Below, piece by piece: positions 49,101 through 63,004 of a DNA stretch of 64,000 bases. Source of the DNA: Saccharomyces mikatae IFO 1815 (taxonomy: Eukaryota > Ascomycota > Saccharomycetes > Saccharomycetales > Saccharomycetaceae). Under the pieces are notes generated by a model. That model saw only the letters and a program-made list of their open reading frames with translations. It ran no database searches and had not been told where the DNA came from. The stretch is taken from contig NC_079267.1 of the NCBI RefSeq assembly GCF_947241705.1, positions 62,001 to 126,000 on the forward strand, in the 5' to 3' direction. Numbering within the stretch: the first letter of the stretch is position 1; each line of letters starts with the position of its first letter. A program made the position numbers and the translations under genes.

Positions 49101-52100
49101 TCACAGTATGGCTTCACAATACTTATTGTATTCTCTAACAGCAATGGCAATGTTCCTATACAGAGAGCGACGTTCTTGAGGATCACTAATCGGAATAAAG
49201 TATTCGGATTGAGACTTGAGTTTGATCTGAAGACCGGATCTTTCCAGAGTAATTCCCTGAATAGAGGGGTATCCTGTACTCCACATTAGTTCTTGTGTGG
49301 CCATTTGTACCTCGGCAATGTGCTGCATGGACACAATCACCGCTAATTCTTTGCCAGGCAATATAACGTGCGACAGGTACTCATCCTTCATAAATACTCC
49401 TCCATTAACGGTCTTGAGCCAATACTGCCCTTGAGCCTCACGTAAATCATAAGGTTTTATTATTTGGTCATGATCCACATACCTTGGTAAACGTACTCTG
49501 CAACCTTTTTGCATATCAAGCACCGTGGTTGTGCTTTTCACGCCTTGACTTAAATTACTTGTGAGATCCAAGAACCCAATAGCTGTTTTGGTTGGCAATC
49601 CAACGATACCTTTACCGAGACCTTTGAGGAAACCAGCAGCACCTTCCTTTTGCATGGCTTTGTACGGATCTAATGCAATGCCGCTCAAACCGCTTCCCAG
49701 AGTACTAGCAAAGGATTGCGCTGAGTTTGCCAAGGCATTCCTGTTGTTTTTATTTATTCTTTGTTGTAATCTTCTCACTCTTTGGAATTCCAAGTCTTGT
49801 GTTACCGACAAGCCCTTTGCCATTGACCCTGTAAACTTAGACATACTGTCGGAAAGACCAAAAACTGTCTTCTTTGCAAAACTTAGCCCCCCCTTGGCTA
49901 AATGTATGCCAATTTCTTGAGGTCTATCATTCATCATGTAACCTTGGTATGGTTCATAAAATAAATCCCAGACACCCGAACTAATTGTGTTGAAAAGACC
50001 TACCGGATTACCAAAACAATCTGCAGATCCTAGAATTTTGTGAATTTGGTACACAAATTGAGTACTGTAGTGTCTTTCAATATGGTCCATCAATATTGGT
50101 AAAGGAACTCTTACGTTATCCATAAACAGAGAATTAACTTTAACTGGTGCGTCATTAACATTACCTAGTGTCATAGCAAACATATGCACATAGTACAATG
50201 ATGAAGAAAATGATTCTTCAGTCTCTTCAGCCAGGCCTGGACTAATTTCGTCAGAGCGTATAAAAGAAAGATGTAAGACGGTTGGTTGAATATGGAAGAT
50301 CTCGAAATAGATATCGCCTGCCGCTTTCAATTCAGAAACATCAGGTAGCTGAATTTCTTCCTCGTATTTGTACTCTCTCGAATCCATAATCCATGGCGAT
50401 CCTGGGAATTTGATGAACTCCATCATAGCATACAGCATATCCTCATCTAATTGTATAGAGAATTCTTGGATCAGTAATGTCACATGTTTGAAGTATGGGA
50501 CAGCTTGGAGCGAATCGTTGACTTTAGAAATAGAGCCTGATACTACAGGGTGGTTCTCAATTTCCTTCTCTGTGTAAGGAATCTCTGTCGGATAAAGAAT
50601 ATTCGAGTAGTTTCCTGAAAATAGTTGGTTGTCAATTTGCATCCATTTCATTTTCCAACTGAATGTCTGGTATGCTTTAGATTCGTTATATCTCAATTCA
50701 ATCCCTCTCATATTAATATAAAGAAGTTCCTGTAAATGTCCATTAATTAAAGAAATTCCAACACCTTTAAACGAAACGACAATTTGTGTGTTAACCTTTT
50801 CATCCTCATCCTTTTGCACAAAGCCATCTGTCACTGAACTATTCACTGAAACTGAAGAAGTGCTAATTGCGGAGCTAGTTTTCATTTTGTATAACCCAAC
50901 ATTGGCTTTGTAATTAACAATAACTAAAGCTTGCATGTCATCATCAGCGACAACGTGTAATCCGACAATAGGAGCTGGCTTGTCCCTTGATCTTTTGTCC
51001 AACCGCAACGGTGGCAGTTCACCAATCTCTGCAAGTCGAACTTCTCTTGTACGAGTACCCGATTCTAACACCAGATATTTCTCCTTAGCTGTAGGGAAAT
51101 CCCACGCATATGGCATAATACTCTTTGAGGGAATCCTGTAGAATATTGGCTTGAAATTCCGGTTCGAAGATTCATTAGACTGGCCATCCTTGTATGGGTC
51201 ACTAACCCTTCGAGGATCTCTCTGATAGAATATAAAGTCATGATCACTGAAATTTCTTATAGAAAATGGCCATCTACCACCACCATCCTTGATTCTTATA
51301 AATATTGTGGCTTTGTCCAAAAGAATTTCAATCTTCAAAAGCCTGTGACTTGAATTTTTTAAAACCTTCAAATATGTTACACCAACATTTTTGATAAAAA
51401 ATGGTTGCGACCAATCGGAATCCCCACCTAAGAATTTCACTACTAATTGCTTGTCGACAATATTCCTCATTCTATATAAAGGCTTAGTGATGTTTGATTC
51501 TATTTGCTGGACATCTATAGATCCTGTCTCACAAACTTCAATAGGAATGTCCAAAGTGTTGCTTATAATATATCTTGGTGCAATCTCGATAACTTTACTT
51601 AGTAAGTATTTCCCCTTACCTTCGCTAATGTTAATACCTAGATTAGATTCTTGTTCTTTACTTTTTATGCTAACAGATGCATCAAATGATTGACCAATAG
51701 CGTCAAATGATAACTTGGAACTCCATTCTGATTCTTTGAACCTAATACGGGCTCTGTTACTCTTATCATCTTCTTTTTCGAAGGAAAACATTTTCGGAAT
51801 AGTATACCGTTTTTCGTTTTCAAGCAGAATCTTGGATTGTGCAACATTTAAGAGAGTACTTTGAATGTATAGTTCTCTATCAGTGGCATTCATAATGATA
51901 TAAGGAGAGTATAGCCTTATAACTTTTGACCTCGTACCGTCGATATTTTTATAGTCCAGTTTCAACAACAAATTCTGACCTCCAGACAGGGTCAAAGATA
52001 TTGAGTCTTCTGGGTTCAGAGGACTCTTGTGTGGTGTGTTAACAATAGAGGGCTTTGAAGCTGAAGCCCCGTCTTGTAAAGGTTGAACAGCCATCAGCAG

Positions 52101-55100
52101 AAAGCTATCCAAGGATATATGATGAACTTCCATACTCTTTCCAGTCTTCAGGAAATCTGTTCTCTTTTCCTCTCTTTTATCGAAAATAGAAAAATTGATA
52201 TCGGCTGGAAGTAAATTTTCGACTATAAGAGATGCTGAAACTACTATTTTCATATGAGGGAATATTTTCGCCAATGGCTCCCTTTCGTCATACTTTGCAC
52301 CAACTTCAAAATGAAATCTTTGATCAGACTGTTCCTTTGAACAACAGAATATAGACATTTGATTACTCAACAGATCTTTCCAAGAAAGTGTCTGTCGTGA
52401 CCAGTCATATAAATCTTCTGATACAGGCCTGATCCTAATATCAGAACTGTAAGCATGTTCTACAGGAACAGATTTACTTTCATGTGGCTTAATGACATAA
52501 TTCAAAGATGGTTTATTTGAATCTTTTGATTCAACCAAGAGTTCAATTTCAGTCGAAGTTGTATTTTCCAAGACTAGAGTGGACCTGAATGTAATAATCT
52601 TCACATTATTCTCATCACATTTAGCCTCACAGACGATTCTATTATGCACATTATTCTTCGGTGGGCTCAAAACATGTAAGTTTTCTCCTTCGGTAGTGGC
52701 ATCGATGTTCATGACACTTTTATAATCTTGTCCAGAAACACAAACCCCAAGAATATTCTTCGATTTATCAATATTCAATTTTTCTCTTATACTTCTCCAA
52801 TCTTCGAATTCCCAAGGCAACGAGGTGTTTGCTTTTAGAACCACAACGTTATTTCTGTTACCTTCTGTTGTACTGTCCTGTATCCACACATCAAAATCCA
52901 ACTCTGTATCGTTTATTAATAGATATGGCTTCTGAGACACTCTGGAGGCTAAGGGCAGCTCTTCTGTTAGAGATGCAGGAATATGAGAAAGCATAGCGAT
53001 CGATCTGGCAGAAAGTGTAATTTCTGCGATTTTTTGAGTTAAAATATCGAAAGAAAACGCAGGATCCATTTCAGAATGCCCTTTTGATAGGTGGAATGTT
53101 ACAGGAATCATCTCCAGAAGCGGCTCCCAGCTGGACCTTGAATAGTTGAATATGTTAACATAGGTTTCTAAAGAAGCAAGAGCTTCAAAATCAGTAGACC
53201 AATCCTTAGCAAAGGCGGTGATTTCATTCACGTTCATGTCTAGTATTGGCATTTCGTGAACGTCACCAATTAAAATAAATCTCAAACCACCTAAATCAGC
53301 ATTGAAGGTTTCATTTTTCAAAATAGCACAGGGCACATCAATAGATTCAATATCTGAGCTCTGGCTAGGCTTGCTGCGCTCTCCCAAAATGCTTGGATCT
53401 AACACTGCCAACTTTCTTTCAAATTCATGAGAAAATTGGATCTTGTCTGTGCTCTCATCTTCCGTTACATTATGTTCTTTTTCCCTCATCTTGTTTAGTA
53501 AGGTGGAGGCTCTCTTGAATATCACCATAGCCAGACGAATATCCCTAAGTGAAATACGCATTAACAACGGCTGAACGGAAAGTTGTATATTAGTTAATAA
53601 AGTCTGTGGTGTTGAGTTTCTTTTGTCAATTGTCAAGGAAGATGAAAAATCATCCAACAATCTCAGTTTCTCTTCAGATGAATTCATCTTGAACAAAAAG
53701 ATGCCAACATTATTGGCTGCAACAGTCATGATATTCTGGTCAGTTATCAAGAACTGCCCTATCTTGAATGATATAGCTTCACTATTCATGTCACAAGGAT
53801 CAGCAAGCAAGATTAGAGCTGTTTCAATGATATTAACAGAATACTGTATTTTGGTTCCACCACTATTTTCTTCCATGCCTTCCACAACAGCTTTATTTCT
53901 AGGCTTCTGATTTGTGTTTTCAGGATAGTATTGATTGTTTTCGGAACTGTTGGTCATGATCGCATCAAAGAACTCTTTGAGAGATACCAAATAATCCATC
54001 GCTAGTATCATTTTTGGACTATCCATTGTCATTGAAATGTTAAAAAGGCGCCCGACTTCTAAATTTTTTCTTGAAATATTTGCCACGAATTGATATTCTT
54101 TATTCTCACTCTTAGGTATCAATTCTGTATGCTTATTATCCTTAATATTACGAATATCTTCTATCCTAAAGGCAGAAACATGTGCCTGACCATCAATAGT
54201 TCCGTCATTCTTTATACCAAGGTTGCATCCCATATCTTGAAACATGACCCTTGTTAGACCACAATCACTTAAAGAAGTAACACCCTCTGTTTTATTATAA
54301 AGAGTAAGGGCGATTTTTGGAGCCTTGAAAGAAAAGTCCAAGTATTTCTGGTCTGGATTCTTTAGATTGCTTTCATTCGGTTCTTGTAGAGACTGAGGAG
54401 TGGTTATGCGTTCACCTTCGCTACTGACAGAAACATGATTCGAAGAGGGGTCTACAGCAGCGTCTTTAACTCTTGATGTACCAGAGTCTTCGTCTGTGAT
54501 GTTGAATGCAGAGGAGACCTTACTGGAAATTTCTAATAAGTAAGCCAACTGATTTTCAGTCAAATCCAGTGCAAACGATTCAAAATTGCTCGTTACCTTA
54601 AGTTCTGGAGCATCGTCTGATGGAAGTGGATCTCGGTCTATATTGAATAGTAAACCTATATTTTCGACCAAATATAGTTGTTGACTATAACCATTAAAAT
54701 TTAAATTAGAGGATAATTGACCATCACGAACACCTAGTTTGATATGGTTTATTTTGTGAGATTCATCGATCACAGAGAATACGTTTTCGATGAAGAATTC
54801 ACCAAGGTAAAATCTCATCGTATCGTAATCGTTCTCCTGTGCACCCGTTAACTTAGGAAATTGTATGATAGGTGCCTTAATTACAATATCCATCTTCATG
54901 TTATTTACGGCGTCAATAGAGGGTGCTTGATTGTACGCTGCAAGACGTGCTCTATCAAAGGACACTTTGGATTTCTGAAATTTAGCGAAGAAGTTAACCA
55001 TTCTATTAACAGCACTTTCTATGAAATTAACATGCATAGAGCCAGTAGAATATTTTAATAATGAATCATAATCTTTGGTATTAGTGGCTGGATCAAATGA

Positions 55101-58100
55101 TTCATAGCTCAGCTCGACTAATTCCTGGCCTTTCATTTGAATTATTTTTCTAAACACCGAATCCCTGGAAAATGATTCATTTGTTTCATCAGTTAATTCC
55201 AATCCGCCTAAATTTAGATTAACGCTATATTTTTCCGGTAGAAGAACCATCATAAACTCACCCGCTGACAGGACTAGCGTAGCTAGCTTAATGGAATCAT
55301 CATTTAAAATAATATTGACAGCCTCCATTTTGATCTTCATATTGATTTTTTGTGGTGCGTCCTCCCTATCTTCTTTATTATGTCTTAAGGCATCGGCAGG
55401 CATTTCTGGAGCATTCGGATCCGTAAAAGTAAGCATTGCATAATTCATCAAAGTTAAGACAGATTTTGGTGTTAATACCAACTGCAATTCGCTCATATGC
55501 ATGACAATATCTTGATCAAACAACTCAATCAAAGTATCGTTATGAGATACAATTCTTTGGATTCTCTTGTACTTTAGCGTAAACAAATCCTTTGGGGACC
55601 TTGTCACTTTCTCAACGCCGGAAGATATCAAGTTTTTGAATTCCTTGTTAGCAGACTGCTCAATGAAATCTTCAACATCCAATGAATGTACCCTTAAATC
55701 CAAATTCATTTCTTTGGCCCTTTTATCAAAATTAAAATTCAATCTTTGACACAAAATATCAATCAGCTTTTCGCTGTCTCTAGAATCATTCTTGATGCAT
55801 TGAAAAAATGCTATCTTAGCTTGATCGATATCAAAATGAAGTTCTAAAAATTTTTGTTCAATTTGAAGTGGCTGCATATTTTCTAATACTTTCAATGTAT
55901 TCTTCAATTGCAATTGAATTTGTTTCTTTATTTCTTGTTCGGAACTAGAAGAGGAGTAATTAATATAGTCGCTGTTGTTTTCATCATCATCAATCATAGA
56001 AGGTATGAAACTTGTAATCAAGTTCATAATAGTTTTGTATTGAATATCGTTTATGGAAAGACTTAAGCGCGGTAAATGACCAAAAACCCTTATGGTGGGC
56101 AATTTATATGCTTTAGGCAGTATTGATAAATCCACGGTTAGTTCTAATTTCATCTTATCCAGGATTCTAAAGTCATTCGTTGATGAGGTGGTATTGATTT
56201 TACCTATAGTCGACTGAATATCAGGACCGACCAATATCTGAGTGTCCTGGGATAAGATTTGAAACCTGTCAAACATTAGTCTATTTATTTCGTTACCATC
56301 AATCTCGTCATACTCTTCCGGTGATAGCTGCTTTATTTCCTTTATCTTCTCCTTTGGTACTAAATCACTGAGTATAGAGATATGACCGGCATCGATGATT
56401 GCACAAGGAGTATCCCAATCATGCGGATCCAACGGTAATATGATCAACGGTGCTTGCAAATCTAAGGATACATTTACAGTTTTGTGATCCTCTAGCAAGG
56501 ACTCTATACCCATTCTTGTTTGTGTAGTCCAACCCTCTACAGTTGCTTCTGCAGCGTTAACTATATTACCGATCGTTTCCATGTGTTGATTTGACGCCTT
56601 AAAAAACTTGTGAACTTCTGTAATGAAATGGACATGATAAAACACAGTCATTCCTAATAATTTGATGTTCAAGTTCGAATCGGCTAACCCATCTAGTGGA
56701 TTTAATTCAAATGAAGCACGCAATAAAGGTTCTTCCTCTTCTTCTTTCCCTCCGGAAACGAGACGGTCATTTGAAGATTGATCTTTAGATGCACCCCTAA
56801 CACTGATAATATGTTTATATAATGCGTTAGGCGAGCCATCTTCCAGGCTAAATTTGTTCAATTGGAAGCTCGATAAAAATGAATCTGGTCTTTGGGCAAA
56901 ATCGACTTTACAATTCTCAAAAATAATAGAACCCAGATTTAAGTTTTGCTTTTTCTTTCGTATAGTGAATAAACCCTTTCTTAGTAGACTTGTTACACGA
57001 AGTTCAACCCTATCCCTAGGTACCTGCAGTACAGGACCCTTTTCTTGATTCTCGTCAAATTCGATAGCATCATAAAGCTCTTGACGTTGCTCTTCTGACA
57101 TTATTAAGTCTTCGTCTACTTCATCGGCAGGTTTACCATTCCACCATGAAGAGAGCCAGCCTCCATTACCTTTTGTTGTAGACTTGTTGGAAGTTTCCGG
57201 TTCAATATTGGAGCTAGCAGTGGGCGTGGGCGAATCTTCACTCATGCCCAGTTTGTATTGCGCGTACTGTCTCTTAGCAACAGACCTAAAGAGAACAATT
57301 TCATCGTACGTTAAATATTTATGCAGTTCAGACAGTTGAGCCTCTTGATCGGAGTCACGTAATTGAGTTTCCAAATTTCTTAATTTTAATTTTTCAACCC
57401 ATAATTTTGTATATAACCTCCGTTGCTCACATTTCTCCTTCATACTTTCCCAAGTCCACATTTTATTCTTTTCATGAATTTCGTTAACAACACAAATGGC
57501 GATATATTTGAACCATTCTGTTGGGTTTTCACTGACTGCGAAAGATGGTCTGACTTTTTTGAATTTCTTGGTAATTTGTCTTAACTGGATGCTAGATAAG
57601 ACATGTAAGATATCATTGTATTCCGTATCGTCTAGTTCTAAACCAAATTCATCATAGAACATCTGCAAATCAATATGTGGTTGCTCCTCCGTGGAACCGA
57701 GCTTGTTAATACTAAGCTTCCCCAACCCACTAACCGGTTTCAGAATGTATTGATGCTTAGGAACAGTAGAATCGTTCGATGCAATCATATCTTTGAAACT
57801 CGTTAAAAAATTCTCCAAACTTCTATCTTTATCGCCATCAGAAATCAAAGGCTGAGAGTCAGTATTCCAGTACAAACAAAGTGAATTTAAAGTTAGTAGC
57901 TTGTGCGTGATATTTTGAGTAATATCAATGAAGCTTGGTGCCCAATTGGAATCTGTGGATACAGCTGATAGCTCATTCAAAGTCAGCCCAACAGAAGAAG
58001 GACCCGTCGTGAAGATCCCGTCCATGTCTTCGTACCTCAAATGAATATTTTTTATGGTGACTTGTAAATTATCTATAATTTTTGTAGTCAAGGACTGCAT

Positions 58101-58538
58101 GAACCCGGTATTGTTTTTTCCTGAGGAAGATGACGATGTCTTATTCTCCGATTGATTGCTCAGTATGCGGGCCTGATTAGTCAATTCCCATTCAGCCACT
58201 TTTCTCATTTTTAACCGAAATGCTCTCTTCACCATCTCTTCATCATTCTCATTATCCTCTGACCGAGGGGAGCATAATAAATAGCAGTCTTCGATAATAA
58301 TCTTTACGGGCTTATTCTTCAAACTTGACCATGGAACTGTTAATACCAAATCGCCCAGTATCCCTGATTTTACGTCTATAGGTAGATCTAATGAGTCCAA
58401 GCAATCTTTTCTTAGTTTCAAGTTTTTCAACTTCACATCACCACTCCATATACCAACATTTAATTGGTTAGGATCGAAATTTTCCACATATGAGCCTAAT
58501 AATCGGTTTAGCAAATTAGCGGCTAGAGACTCTAACAT
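49101..58538 (-). CDS. VPS13: Bridge-like lipid transfer protein
   Basis: A giant 3,145-residue protein, one residue longer than the S. cerevisiae protein as I recall. It begins with the chorein domain ([20 protein letters not shown]... about 1-115), followed by the long repeating beta-groove that lets phospholipids slide between membranes. The middle-C region holds the VAB adaptor-binding repeats (about 1850-2550; FDVWIQD and [15 protein letters not shown]-type units). Then come APT1/ATG_C-like amphipathic helices ([21 protein letters not shown]) and a C-terminal PH-like domain. It acts at vacuole-mitochondria and nucleus-vacuole contacts, in prospore membrane growth and in vacuolar sorting. 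The frame is unbroken over 9.4 kb. Confidence 0.97.
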   Translation of the reverse strand: MLESLAANLLNRLLGSYVENFDPNQLNVGIWSGDVKLKNLKLRKDCLDSLDLPIDVKSGILGDLVLTVPWSSLKNKPVKIIIEDCYLLCSPRSEDNENDEEMVKRAFRLKMRKVAEWELTNQARILSNQSENKTSSSSSGKNNTGFMQSLTTKIIDNLQVTIKNIHLRYEDMDGIFTTGPSSVGLTLNELSAVSTDSNWAPSFIDITQNITHKLLTLNSLCLYWNTDSQPLISDGDKDRSLENFLTSFKDMIASNDSTVPKHQYILKPVSGLGKLSINKLGSTEEQPHIDLQMFYDEFGLELDDTEYNDILHVLSSIQLRQITKKFKKVRPSFAVSENPTEWFKYIAICVVNEIHEKNKMWTWESMKEKCEQRRLYTKLWVEKLKLRNLETQLRDSDQEAQLSELHKYLTYDEIVLFRSVAKRQYAQYKLGMSEDSPTPTASSNIEPETSNKSTTKGNGGWLSSWWNGKPADEVDEDLIMSEEQRQELYDAIEFDENQEKGPVLQVPRDRVELRVTSLLRKGLFTIRKKKQNLNLGSIIFENCKVDFAQRPDSFLSSFQLNKFSLEDGSPNALYKHIISVRGASKDQSSNDRLVSGGKEEEEEPLLRASFELNPLDGLADSNLNIKLLGMTVFYHVHFITEVHKFFKASNQHMETIGNIVNAAEATVEGWTTQTRMGIESLLEDHKTVNVSLDLQAPLIILPLDPHDWDTPCAIIDAGHISILSDLVPKEKIKEIKQLSPEEYDEIDGNEINRLMFDRFQILSQDTQILVGPDIQSTIGKINTTSSTNDFRILDKMKLELTVDLSILPKAYKLPTIRVFGHLPRLSLSINDIQYKTIMNLITSFIPSMIDDDENNSDYINYSSSSSEQEIKKQIQLQLKNTLKVLENMQPLQIEQKFLELHFDIDQAKIAFFQCIKNDSRDSEKLIDILCQRLNFNFDKRAKEMNLDLRVHSLDVEDFIEQSANKEFKNLISSGVEKVTRSPKDLFTLKYKRIQRIVSHNDTLIELFDQDIVMHMSELQLVLTPKSVLTLMNYAMLTFTDPNAPEMPADALRHNKEDREDAPQKINMKIKMEAVNIILNDDSIKLATLVLSAGEFMMVLLPEKYSVNLNLGGLELTDETNESFSRDSVFRKIIQMKGQELVELSYESFDPATNTKDYDSLLKYSTGSMHVNFIESAVNRMVNFFAKFQKSKVSFDRARLAAYNQAPSIDAVNNMKMDIVIKAPIIQFPKLTGAQENDYDTMRFYLGEFFIENVFSVIDESHKINHIKLGVRDGQLSSNLNFNGYSQQLYLVENIGLLFNIDRDPLPSDDAPELKVTSNFESFALDLTENQLAYLLEISSKVSSAFNITDEDSGTSRVKDAAVDPSSNHVSVSSEGERITTPQSLQEPNESNLKNPDQKYLDFSFKAPKIALTLYNKTEGVTSLSDCGLTRVMFQDMGCNLGIKNDGTIDGQAHVSAFRIEDIRNIKDNKHTELIPKSENKEYQFVANISRKNLEVGRLFNISMTMDSPKMILAMDYLVSLKEFFDAIMTNSSENNQYYPENTNQKPRNKAVVEGMEENSGGTKIQYSVNIIETALILLADPCDMNSEAISFKIGQFLITDQNIMTVAANNVGIFLFKMNSSEEKLRLLDDFSSSLTIDKRNSTPQTLLTNIQLSVQPLLMRISLRDIRLAMVIFKRASTLLNKMREKEHNVTEDESTDKIQFSHEFERKLAVLDPSILGERSKPSQSSDIESIDVPCAILKNETFNADLGGLRFILIGDVHEMPILDMNVNEITAFAKDWSTDFEALASLETYVNIFNYSRSSWEPLLEMIPVTFHLSKGHSEMDPAFSFDILTQKIAEITLSARSIAMLSHIPASLTEELPLASRVSQKPYLLINDTELDFDVWIQDSTTEGNRNNVVVLKANTSLPWEFEDWRSIREKLNIDKSKNILGVCVSGQDYKSVMNIDATTEGENLHVLSPPKNNVHNRIVCEAKCDENNVKIITFRSTLVLENTTSTEIELLVESKDSNKPSLNYVIKPHESKSVPVEHAYSSDIRIRPVSEDLYDWSRQTLSWKDLLSNQMSIFCCSKEQSDQRFHFEVGAKYDEREPLAKIFPHMKIVVSASLIVENLLPADINFSIFDKREEKRTDFLKTGKSMEVHHISLDSFLLMAVQPLQDGASASKPSIVNTPHKSPLNPEDSISLTLSGGQNLLLKLDYKNIDGTRSKVIRLYSPYIIMNATDRELYIQSTLLNVAQSKILLENEKRYTIPKMFSFEKEDDKSNRARIRFKESEWSSKLSFDAIGQSFDASVSIKSKEQESNLGINISEGKGKYLLSKVIEIAPRYIISNTLDIPIEVCETGSIDVQQIESNITKPLYRMRNIVDKQLVVKFLGGDSDWSQPFFIKNVGVTYLKVLKNSSHRLLKIEILLDKATIFIRIKDGGGRWPFSIRNFSDHDFIFYQRDPRRVSDPYKDGQSNESSNRNFKPIFYRIPSKSIMPYAWDFPTAKEKYLVLESGTRTREVRLAEIGELPPLRLDKRSRDKPAPIVGLHVVADDDMQALVIVNYKANVGLYKMKTSSAISTSSVSVNSSVTDGFVQKDEDEKVNTQIVVSFKGVGISLINGHLQELLYINMRGIELRYNESKAYQTFSWKMKWMQIDNQLFSGNYSNILYPTEIPYTEKEIENHPVVSGSISKVNDSLQAVPYFKHVTLLIQEFSIQLDEDMLYAMMEFIKFPGSPWIMDSREYKYEEEIQLPDVSELKAAGDIYFEIFHIQPTVLHLSFIRSDEISPGLAEETEESFSSSLYYVHMFAMTLGNVNDAPVKVNSLFMDNVRVPLPILMDHIERHYSTQFVYQIHKILGSADCFGNPVGLFNTISSGVWDLFYEPYQGYMMNDRPQEIGIHLAKGGLSFAKKTVFGLSDSMSKFTGSMAKGLSVTQDLEFQRVRRLQQRINKNNRNALANSAQSFASTLGSGLSGIALDPYKAMQKEGAAGFLKGLGKGIVGLPTKTAIGFLDLTSNLSQGVKSTTTVLDMQKGCRVRLPRYVDHDQIIKPYDLREAQGQYWLKTVNGGVFMKDEYLSHVILPGKELAVIVSMQHIAEVQMATQELMWSTGYPSIQGITLERSGLQIKLKSQSEYFIPISDPQERRSLYRNIAIAVREYNKYCEAIL

Positions 58539-58947
58539 TTACTCCTTTTTCTTGTCTTCCTGATTTTTTTCTTTTGGTAGTCACGATATTCTATTGCGTA
58601 AAATTGAATAAAGTTAGAAAGAGTTGGCTCAATGGTTGGTGAATGTACGTTTTTTGCAGATTGAAACGACGACTAACTCTATAAAGATGGATACATTCCT
58701 TAATAAAAATCCCCTTTTCATAATGAAGCAGATGGCATTACCCGACTCTCAGAGAATATAATATGCACAAGAAGTTGAAAGAAATTAGTACTAGTTTATG
58801 ATAAAGATAAAGATAAGGACACAATTGAACCGTTTATTTAGTGTTCTATGAAATTATATCAAAAAAAAAAATCAAAAAAAACCAGAAAAAAGAAAAGGGA
58901 AGTGCATATAAATTGACATTACGAAAATAATCGCGAAGGTCGATCAA
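58539..58947. other. VPS13 promoter and UBI4 3' region
   Basis: A 409-base gap. A-rich runs near 58860-58890 are probable UBI4 3' sequence. Repeated gataaagataa (58799-58816) is GATA-like. No gene. Confidence 0.4.
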
Positions 58948-59640
<693 letters not shown>

Positions 59641-59808
59641 TTAGTTGAAGTAAAGCTGGGGTGAAGAGTTCGAGAGTTTTAGCGTATTTTAATGGATAAA
59701 CGATGTTTCAATCCTTATCCTTTCAGTTTCTGCTCTTCGTATACTGAAGCCTAAAAGAAAAGGAAGAAAAGCAGACGAATGTAACGGTGGCAAATCCCGG
59801 AGCTTCCA

Positions 59809-59841
59809 ATATATATATATATATATATACATATATATATA
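59809..59841. promoter_or_regulatory. UBI4: TA-rich tract in the UBI4 promoter
   Basis: Alternating AT/TA of about 33 bases, interrupted once by a C, lies 175-207 bases before the UBI4 start. It includes TATATATA and is the likely TATA region for this inducible gene. Confidence 0.5.
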
Positions 59842-59904
59842 CCACCAAGGGAGAACCGCCCTCAAAAGCCACTGAATACTAGAAATTACTGATAAGCGGC
59901 ATCG

Positions 59905-59909
59905 CCCCT
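59905..59909 (+). promoter_or_regulatory. UBI4: Stress-response element (CCCCT) of UBI4
   Basis: CCCCT, the Msn2/Msn4 core, lies about 270 bases upstream of UBI4. A CACGTGAC E-box follows at 59940-59947. Both are short matches; UBI4 is a known Msn2/4 target in S. cerevisiae. Confidence 0.45.
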
Positions 59910-60012
59910 GAAAAAAGAAACGGAGTGGGGTAACATATGCACGTGACCGGATGCACGGCTGTGTATAGTTCCTCTGGGCGGCTATTTTTTGTGTTCAGAA
60001 CGAAATTATCTT

Positions 60013-60030
60013 TTCTGGAACATTCTAGAA
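60013..60030. promoter_or_regulatory. UBI4: Four-unit perfect heat-shock element of UBI4
   Basis: TTCTGGAACATTCTAGAA consists of four alternating TTC/GAA units with exact two-base spacers, an ideal Hsf1 site. It lies about 380-395 bases before the UBI4 start and beyond the STRE; the ENT4 gene beyond it is on the same strand and ends at 60224. Confidence 0.85.
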
Positions 60031-60223
60031 CAAATTAAAATCGAAATGTCAATGTCACAACAATAATTGGCGAAAAATGAAAACTTTCCTATGTTCTTTT
60101 CCACATTGGGTCACGTTTTTGTGACAACTTGCCGGAAACAGGTATTGTTTCGTCGATACGGACATTTGTTTTCCATAGGTTGCCCTGTGTAAGCAGAATG
60201 GTTAGTGGTAAAGGTTCGTAACT

Positions 60224-60967
60224 TCATCTAAATGGATTATTTGAAGATTTGGGCCTGAAGGAGAGCCTACTTATTCCACCTGCGGCACCTGGAGCATCTT
60301 CGTTGTCTTCTTCCGCCAGGGGATCTAACGAAAAGCGGGCGTATTCGTGCGTATTTCTGGCCCGTTGCCTCTGGAAATCTAGACTAGTGCTAGTAATGGC
60401 GGGCTTGACTTTCTTTTCTATGCTTTGTCGCGTGAGCTCATTTCTCATCTCTTCCAGCTTCAAATGGCTATTGTCCGTGGACTTCCTGCCCGGAGTCGAT
60501 ATGCTTGACCGGAATTGGATTACGTCCTTGCGCTGTTTTTCAAGCAGCTCGTCGTCTTGGAGCAATTCCAAAACATTTCTGCTTAACTTGTGAATGTCTT
60601 CGGCCTTGCGTTCATCCCGAGCATCCTGGACCTGGAAATCCTCTAGGATTTCAACTAGTATCATGTTACTTTTTAGCCACTTTATGAATTCATTGGATCC
60701 GTTGTTCATCAGGTACGACACCAGAGTCAGGGTCTTCATTACCTGGATGCAATTGCGGTGTGAATTTCTCCTGTTTTGGCCGAGTAATAATCGTTTCCGA
60801 ACTACCTGGATGATTTCACGTACTGTCTTGGGACTGTACGTCAAAATTGATATTTCGTTCATCAGCGTCCCCGTCGCACCACTAGTCTCGTCCTCGTTGG
60901 TGGCTTGCTTCACCTTCGATTCTGTCGGTGACTGAATAAAACTTTTGAAGGTATCTAACAAAGGCAT
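60224..60967 (-). CDS. ENT4: Epsin-like ENTH protein
   Basis: A 247-residue protein with an ENTH/ANTH-like helical domain over about residues 1-150 ([40 protein letters not shown]) and a basic, Ser-rich tail ending in NPFR, an NPF motif for EH-domain proteins. The codon before the ATG at 60967 is GTG, not a start. It matches Ent4 in length and place. Ent4 is a minor epsin-like protein linked to clathrin adaptors and sorting at endosomes; membrane binding is weaker than in Ent1/Ent2. Confidence 0.94.
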   Translation of the reverse strand: MPLLDTFKSFIQSPTESKVKQATNEDETSGATGTLMNEISILTYSPKTVREIIQVVRKRLLLGQNRRNSHRNCIQVMKTLTLVSYLMNNGSNEFIKWLKSNMILVEILEDFQVQDARDERKAEDIHKLSRNVLELLQDDELLEKQRKDVIQFRSSISTPGRKSTDNSHLKLEEMRNELTRQSIEKKVKPAITSTSLDFQRQRARNTHEYARFSLDPLAEEDNEDAPGAAGGISRLSFRPKSSNNPFR

Positions 60968-61181
60968 CACTACCTTCTCGCTGTACGTAAGCTCCTTTTT
61001 TTAGTATGTTAGAGTTTTCCGCTTATTCAACATATACTCTCAGTTGGCGTTTTCTCATTCTTTTTCTTTTTTTTCTCTCATTGAAGCGTTGTCCTGGAGA
61101 TGCAAAGAATAGAGATGAAAATTCTACTGAAAAAATTACTAATACACAGTGGTACTTATAGATACAAGTAATTGACCGTAT

Positions 61182-62693
61182 TTAAGGTGACAATGCAGCT
61201 ATTCTGAACTTATCATTCGTCTTTAAAATAGCCGCGACGCCACTATCTCCGCATAAAACTTCTATATCCGAGAAATCTGCAGTTTCATTTGGCAAATCAA
61301 GAGTACTTGCTTCGTCGTTAATCCAACTTTTTGTTTTCTTGTCGAATTTGTTTACTGCCAATGATCTGTTCTCGCTTGAATATACGATCATATTTTTACC
61401 AGAGTCATCAATGTCATACACAACGGTCCCTGTCTTCGATTCTGGAAGTGTGTAAATTGGGTATGCTAAAGTGCCCACGTCCTTTCTTAGGTCGAAACAA
61501 GCCACGATTCGGTCACAGCTTACCACCATCCAGTATCCATTGTCTGAAAATTTTACCTCCTTTATCTTGACGTCTTTTTCCATAGGAAATCTAGAGCTGG
61601 CTTGATCAGTTGACGATAAACTGTAAACGTCCAGTATACCTTCTGAAGAGTGAAGAGCTAATAGTAAAGAATCCTTATGTAGAGCACCACTGGTATAGTC
61701 CACGTCCAACTTTCCAGAATGAACAGTGTACTGAGACTCGTCCGCGTAGGATTGGAAGACTATTTTACCTTTATTGTCCGCCCAGATAAAGTATTCAGTA
61801 TTGACCTCGTTGTGGCCGTACATGTATATAATCTGGTTAGAAGAATCTGCCTCTATTTCCCTCAAGGCTATATTTTTTTTCGAGTCCAATATGATTATAT
61901 GGTTACCAGGGTATAAGAGTAGCAACCGATTACAAGATCCTCTTGAAACAATAATAGGTTGCTCTTCTCCAGTGCGAGGGTTTGGTGTAGTTAGTGTAGT
62001 AAGTGATTTCAGATCCTTCAATTGGGTAAAATATAAAGTGCTAATGTCACAGCGACATACAGAAATCCACTTTTCATAGTACATGAGATGATTTAATTCT
62101 TTGTATGGGTATGTTTTAATTGTACAGGAGTAATTTTGTGCCGGCAGCAGCTCTAAATTTTTTAGGGTAGGCCATTTGTATGCTTTGAGCTTGCCTTTGG
62201 CTACGAAATCTCTAGAAGATTGAAGCAGACCTTGCAAAAACTCTTCTTTCGTGATAACCACTGTTCGCTGTGGAGATTTTGATGAGTTGTCCGAGCTCTC
62301 GTTTTTTTCCATCAATAATTGTGCAGCAACCAACTTTGCAGCATCTCTTTCGTACATTACAGTTGACAATTTTTTGCTTAAAGTATCTAACGTTGATCGC
62401 AACTTGAAGTTTTCCAGCATTATAGCGTCCCACTCATTTTGCAGACTCGTCAAGAGATTTGGAATCGAGTAATTTGCCTTCAATGTAGCGGAATTCGTAG
62501 ATTCTATTAAAGAAGCCTGTTGCGCACTAGGTACAATCTCCACGATATCTTCAATGCTCAAGAGCTCATTTGTTATTGGGTCCTTCCCTGTATCTTTAAC
62601 ATACTGCTCAAGAAGTGATTTTTCAAATATGTTCCTTGATCTAGGCGAGAACACTGGCTTTCTAGGCACCTTTCCACTAATGGCACAAAACAT
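61182..62693 (-). CDS. PRP19: U-box ubiquitin ligase and splicing factor
   Basis: A 503-residue protein of the spliceosomal NineTeen complex. The N-terminal U-box (MFCAISGKVPRKPVFSPRSR, about 1-56) recruits E2 enzymes. A coiled coil (about 75-135; QNEWDAIMLENFKLRSTLDTL) forms the tetramer. The C-terminal half is a seven-blade WD40 propeller with diverged repeats. It holds U5 and U6 in the active spliceosome and also acts in DNA repair. Length equals that of S. cerevisiae Prp19. It is divergent from GRC3. Confidence 0.97.
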   Translation of the reverse strand: MFCAISGKVPRKPVFSPRSRNIFEKSLLEQYVKDTGKDPITNELLSIEDIVEIVPSAQQASLIESTNSATLKANYSIPNLLTSLQNEWDAIMLENFKLRSTLDTLSKKLSTVMYERDAAKLVAAQLLMEKNESSDNSSKSPQRTVVITKEEFLQGLLQSSRDFVAKGKLKAYKWPTLKNLELLPAQNYSCTIKTYPYKELNHLMYYEKWISVCRCDISTLYFTQLKDLKSLTTLTTPNPRTGEEQPIIVSRGSCNRLLLLYPGNHIIILDSKKNIALREIEADSSNQIIYMYGHNEVNTEYFIWADNKGKIVFQSYADESQYTVHSGKLDVDYTSGALHKDSLLLALHSSEGILDVYSLSSTDQASSRFPMEKDVKIKEVKFSDNGYWMVVSCDRIVACFDLRKDVGTLAYPIYTLPESKTGTVVYDIDDSGKNMIVYSSENRSLAVNKFDKKTKSWINDEASTLDLPNETADFSDIEVLCGDSGVAAILKTNDKFRIAALSP

Positions 62694-63004
62694 CGTTCCT
62701 CCAGTAGGCTTTCTCGTTCCTGTTTATATCTTTTATTCATCATGGAAAGTTTGCATCTTTTCAAATAGGCCCTTATGAAATTTTCAGCGCCGCTACCCGA
62801 AAAAAGAACTAGACATATCAGCGTGAAATTTGTTCACGGTCAAGTCATCGAGTACTCTTTACTGAGTCGCTAGTTTGAGTTGGAGCTGTTTCAAGGGACT
62901 TTACCAGTGTACATAGTACAAGAAGCGCTTTCTGAACTCGCCAATATAAGATAATACTCAAAATTAGTTTGGGAAAAAAGTTACTGCAGTCAGATTATAA
63001 TAAT
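62694..63004. promoter_or_regulatory. Divergent promoter of PRP19 and GRC3
   Basis: A 311-base gap between the two starts. AT-rich with no clear TATA box, as is usual for housekeeping genes. No other gene. Confidence 0.5.
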
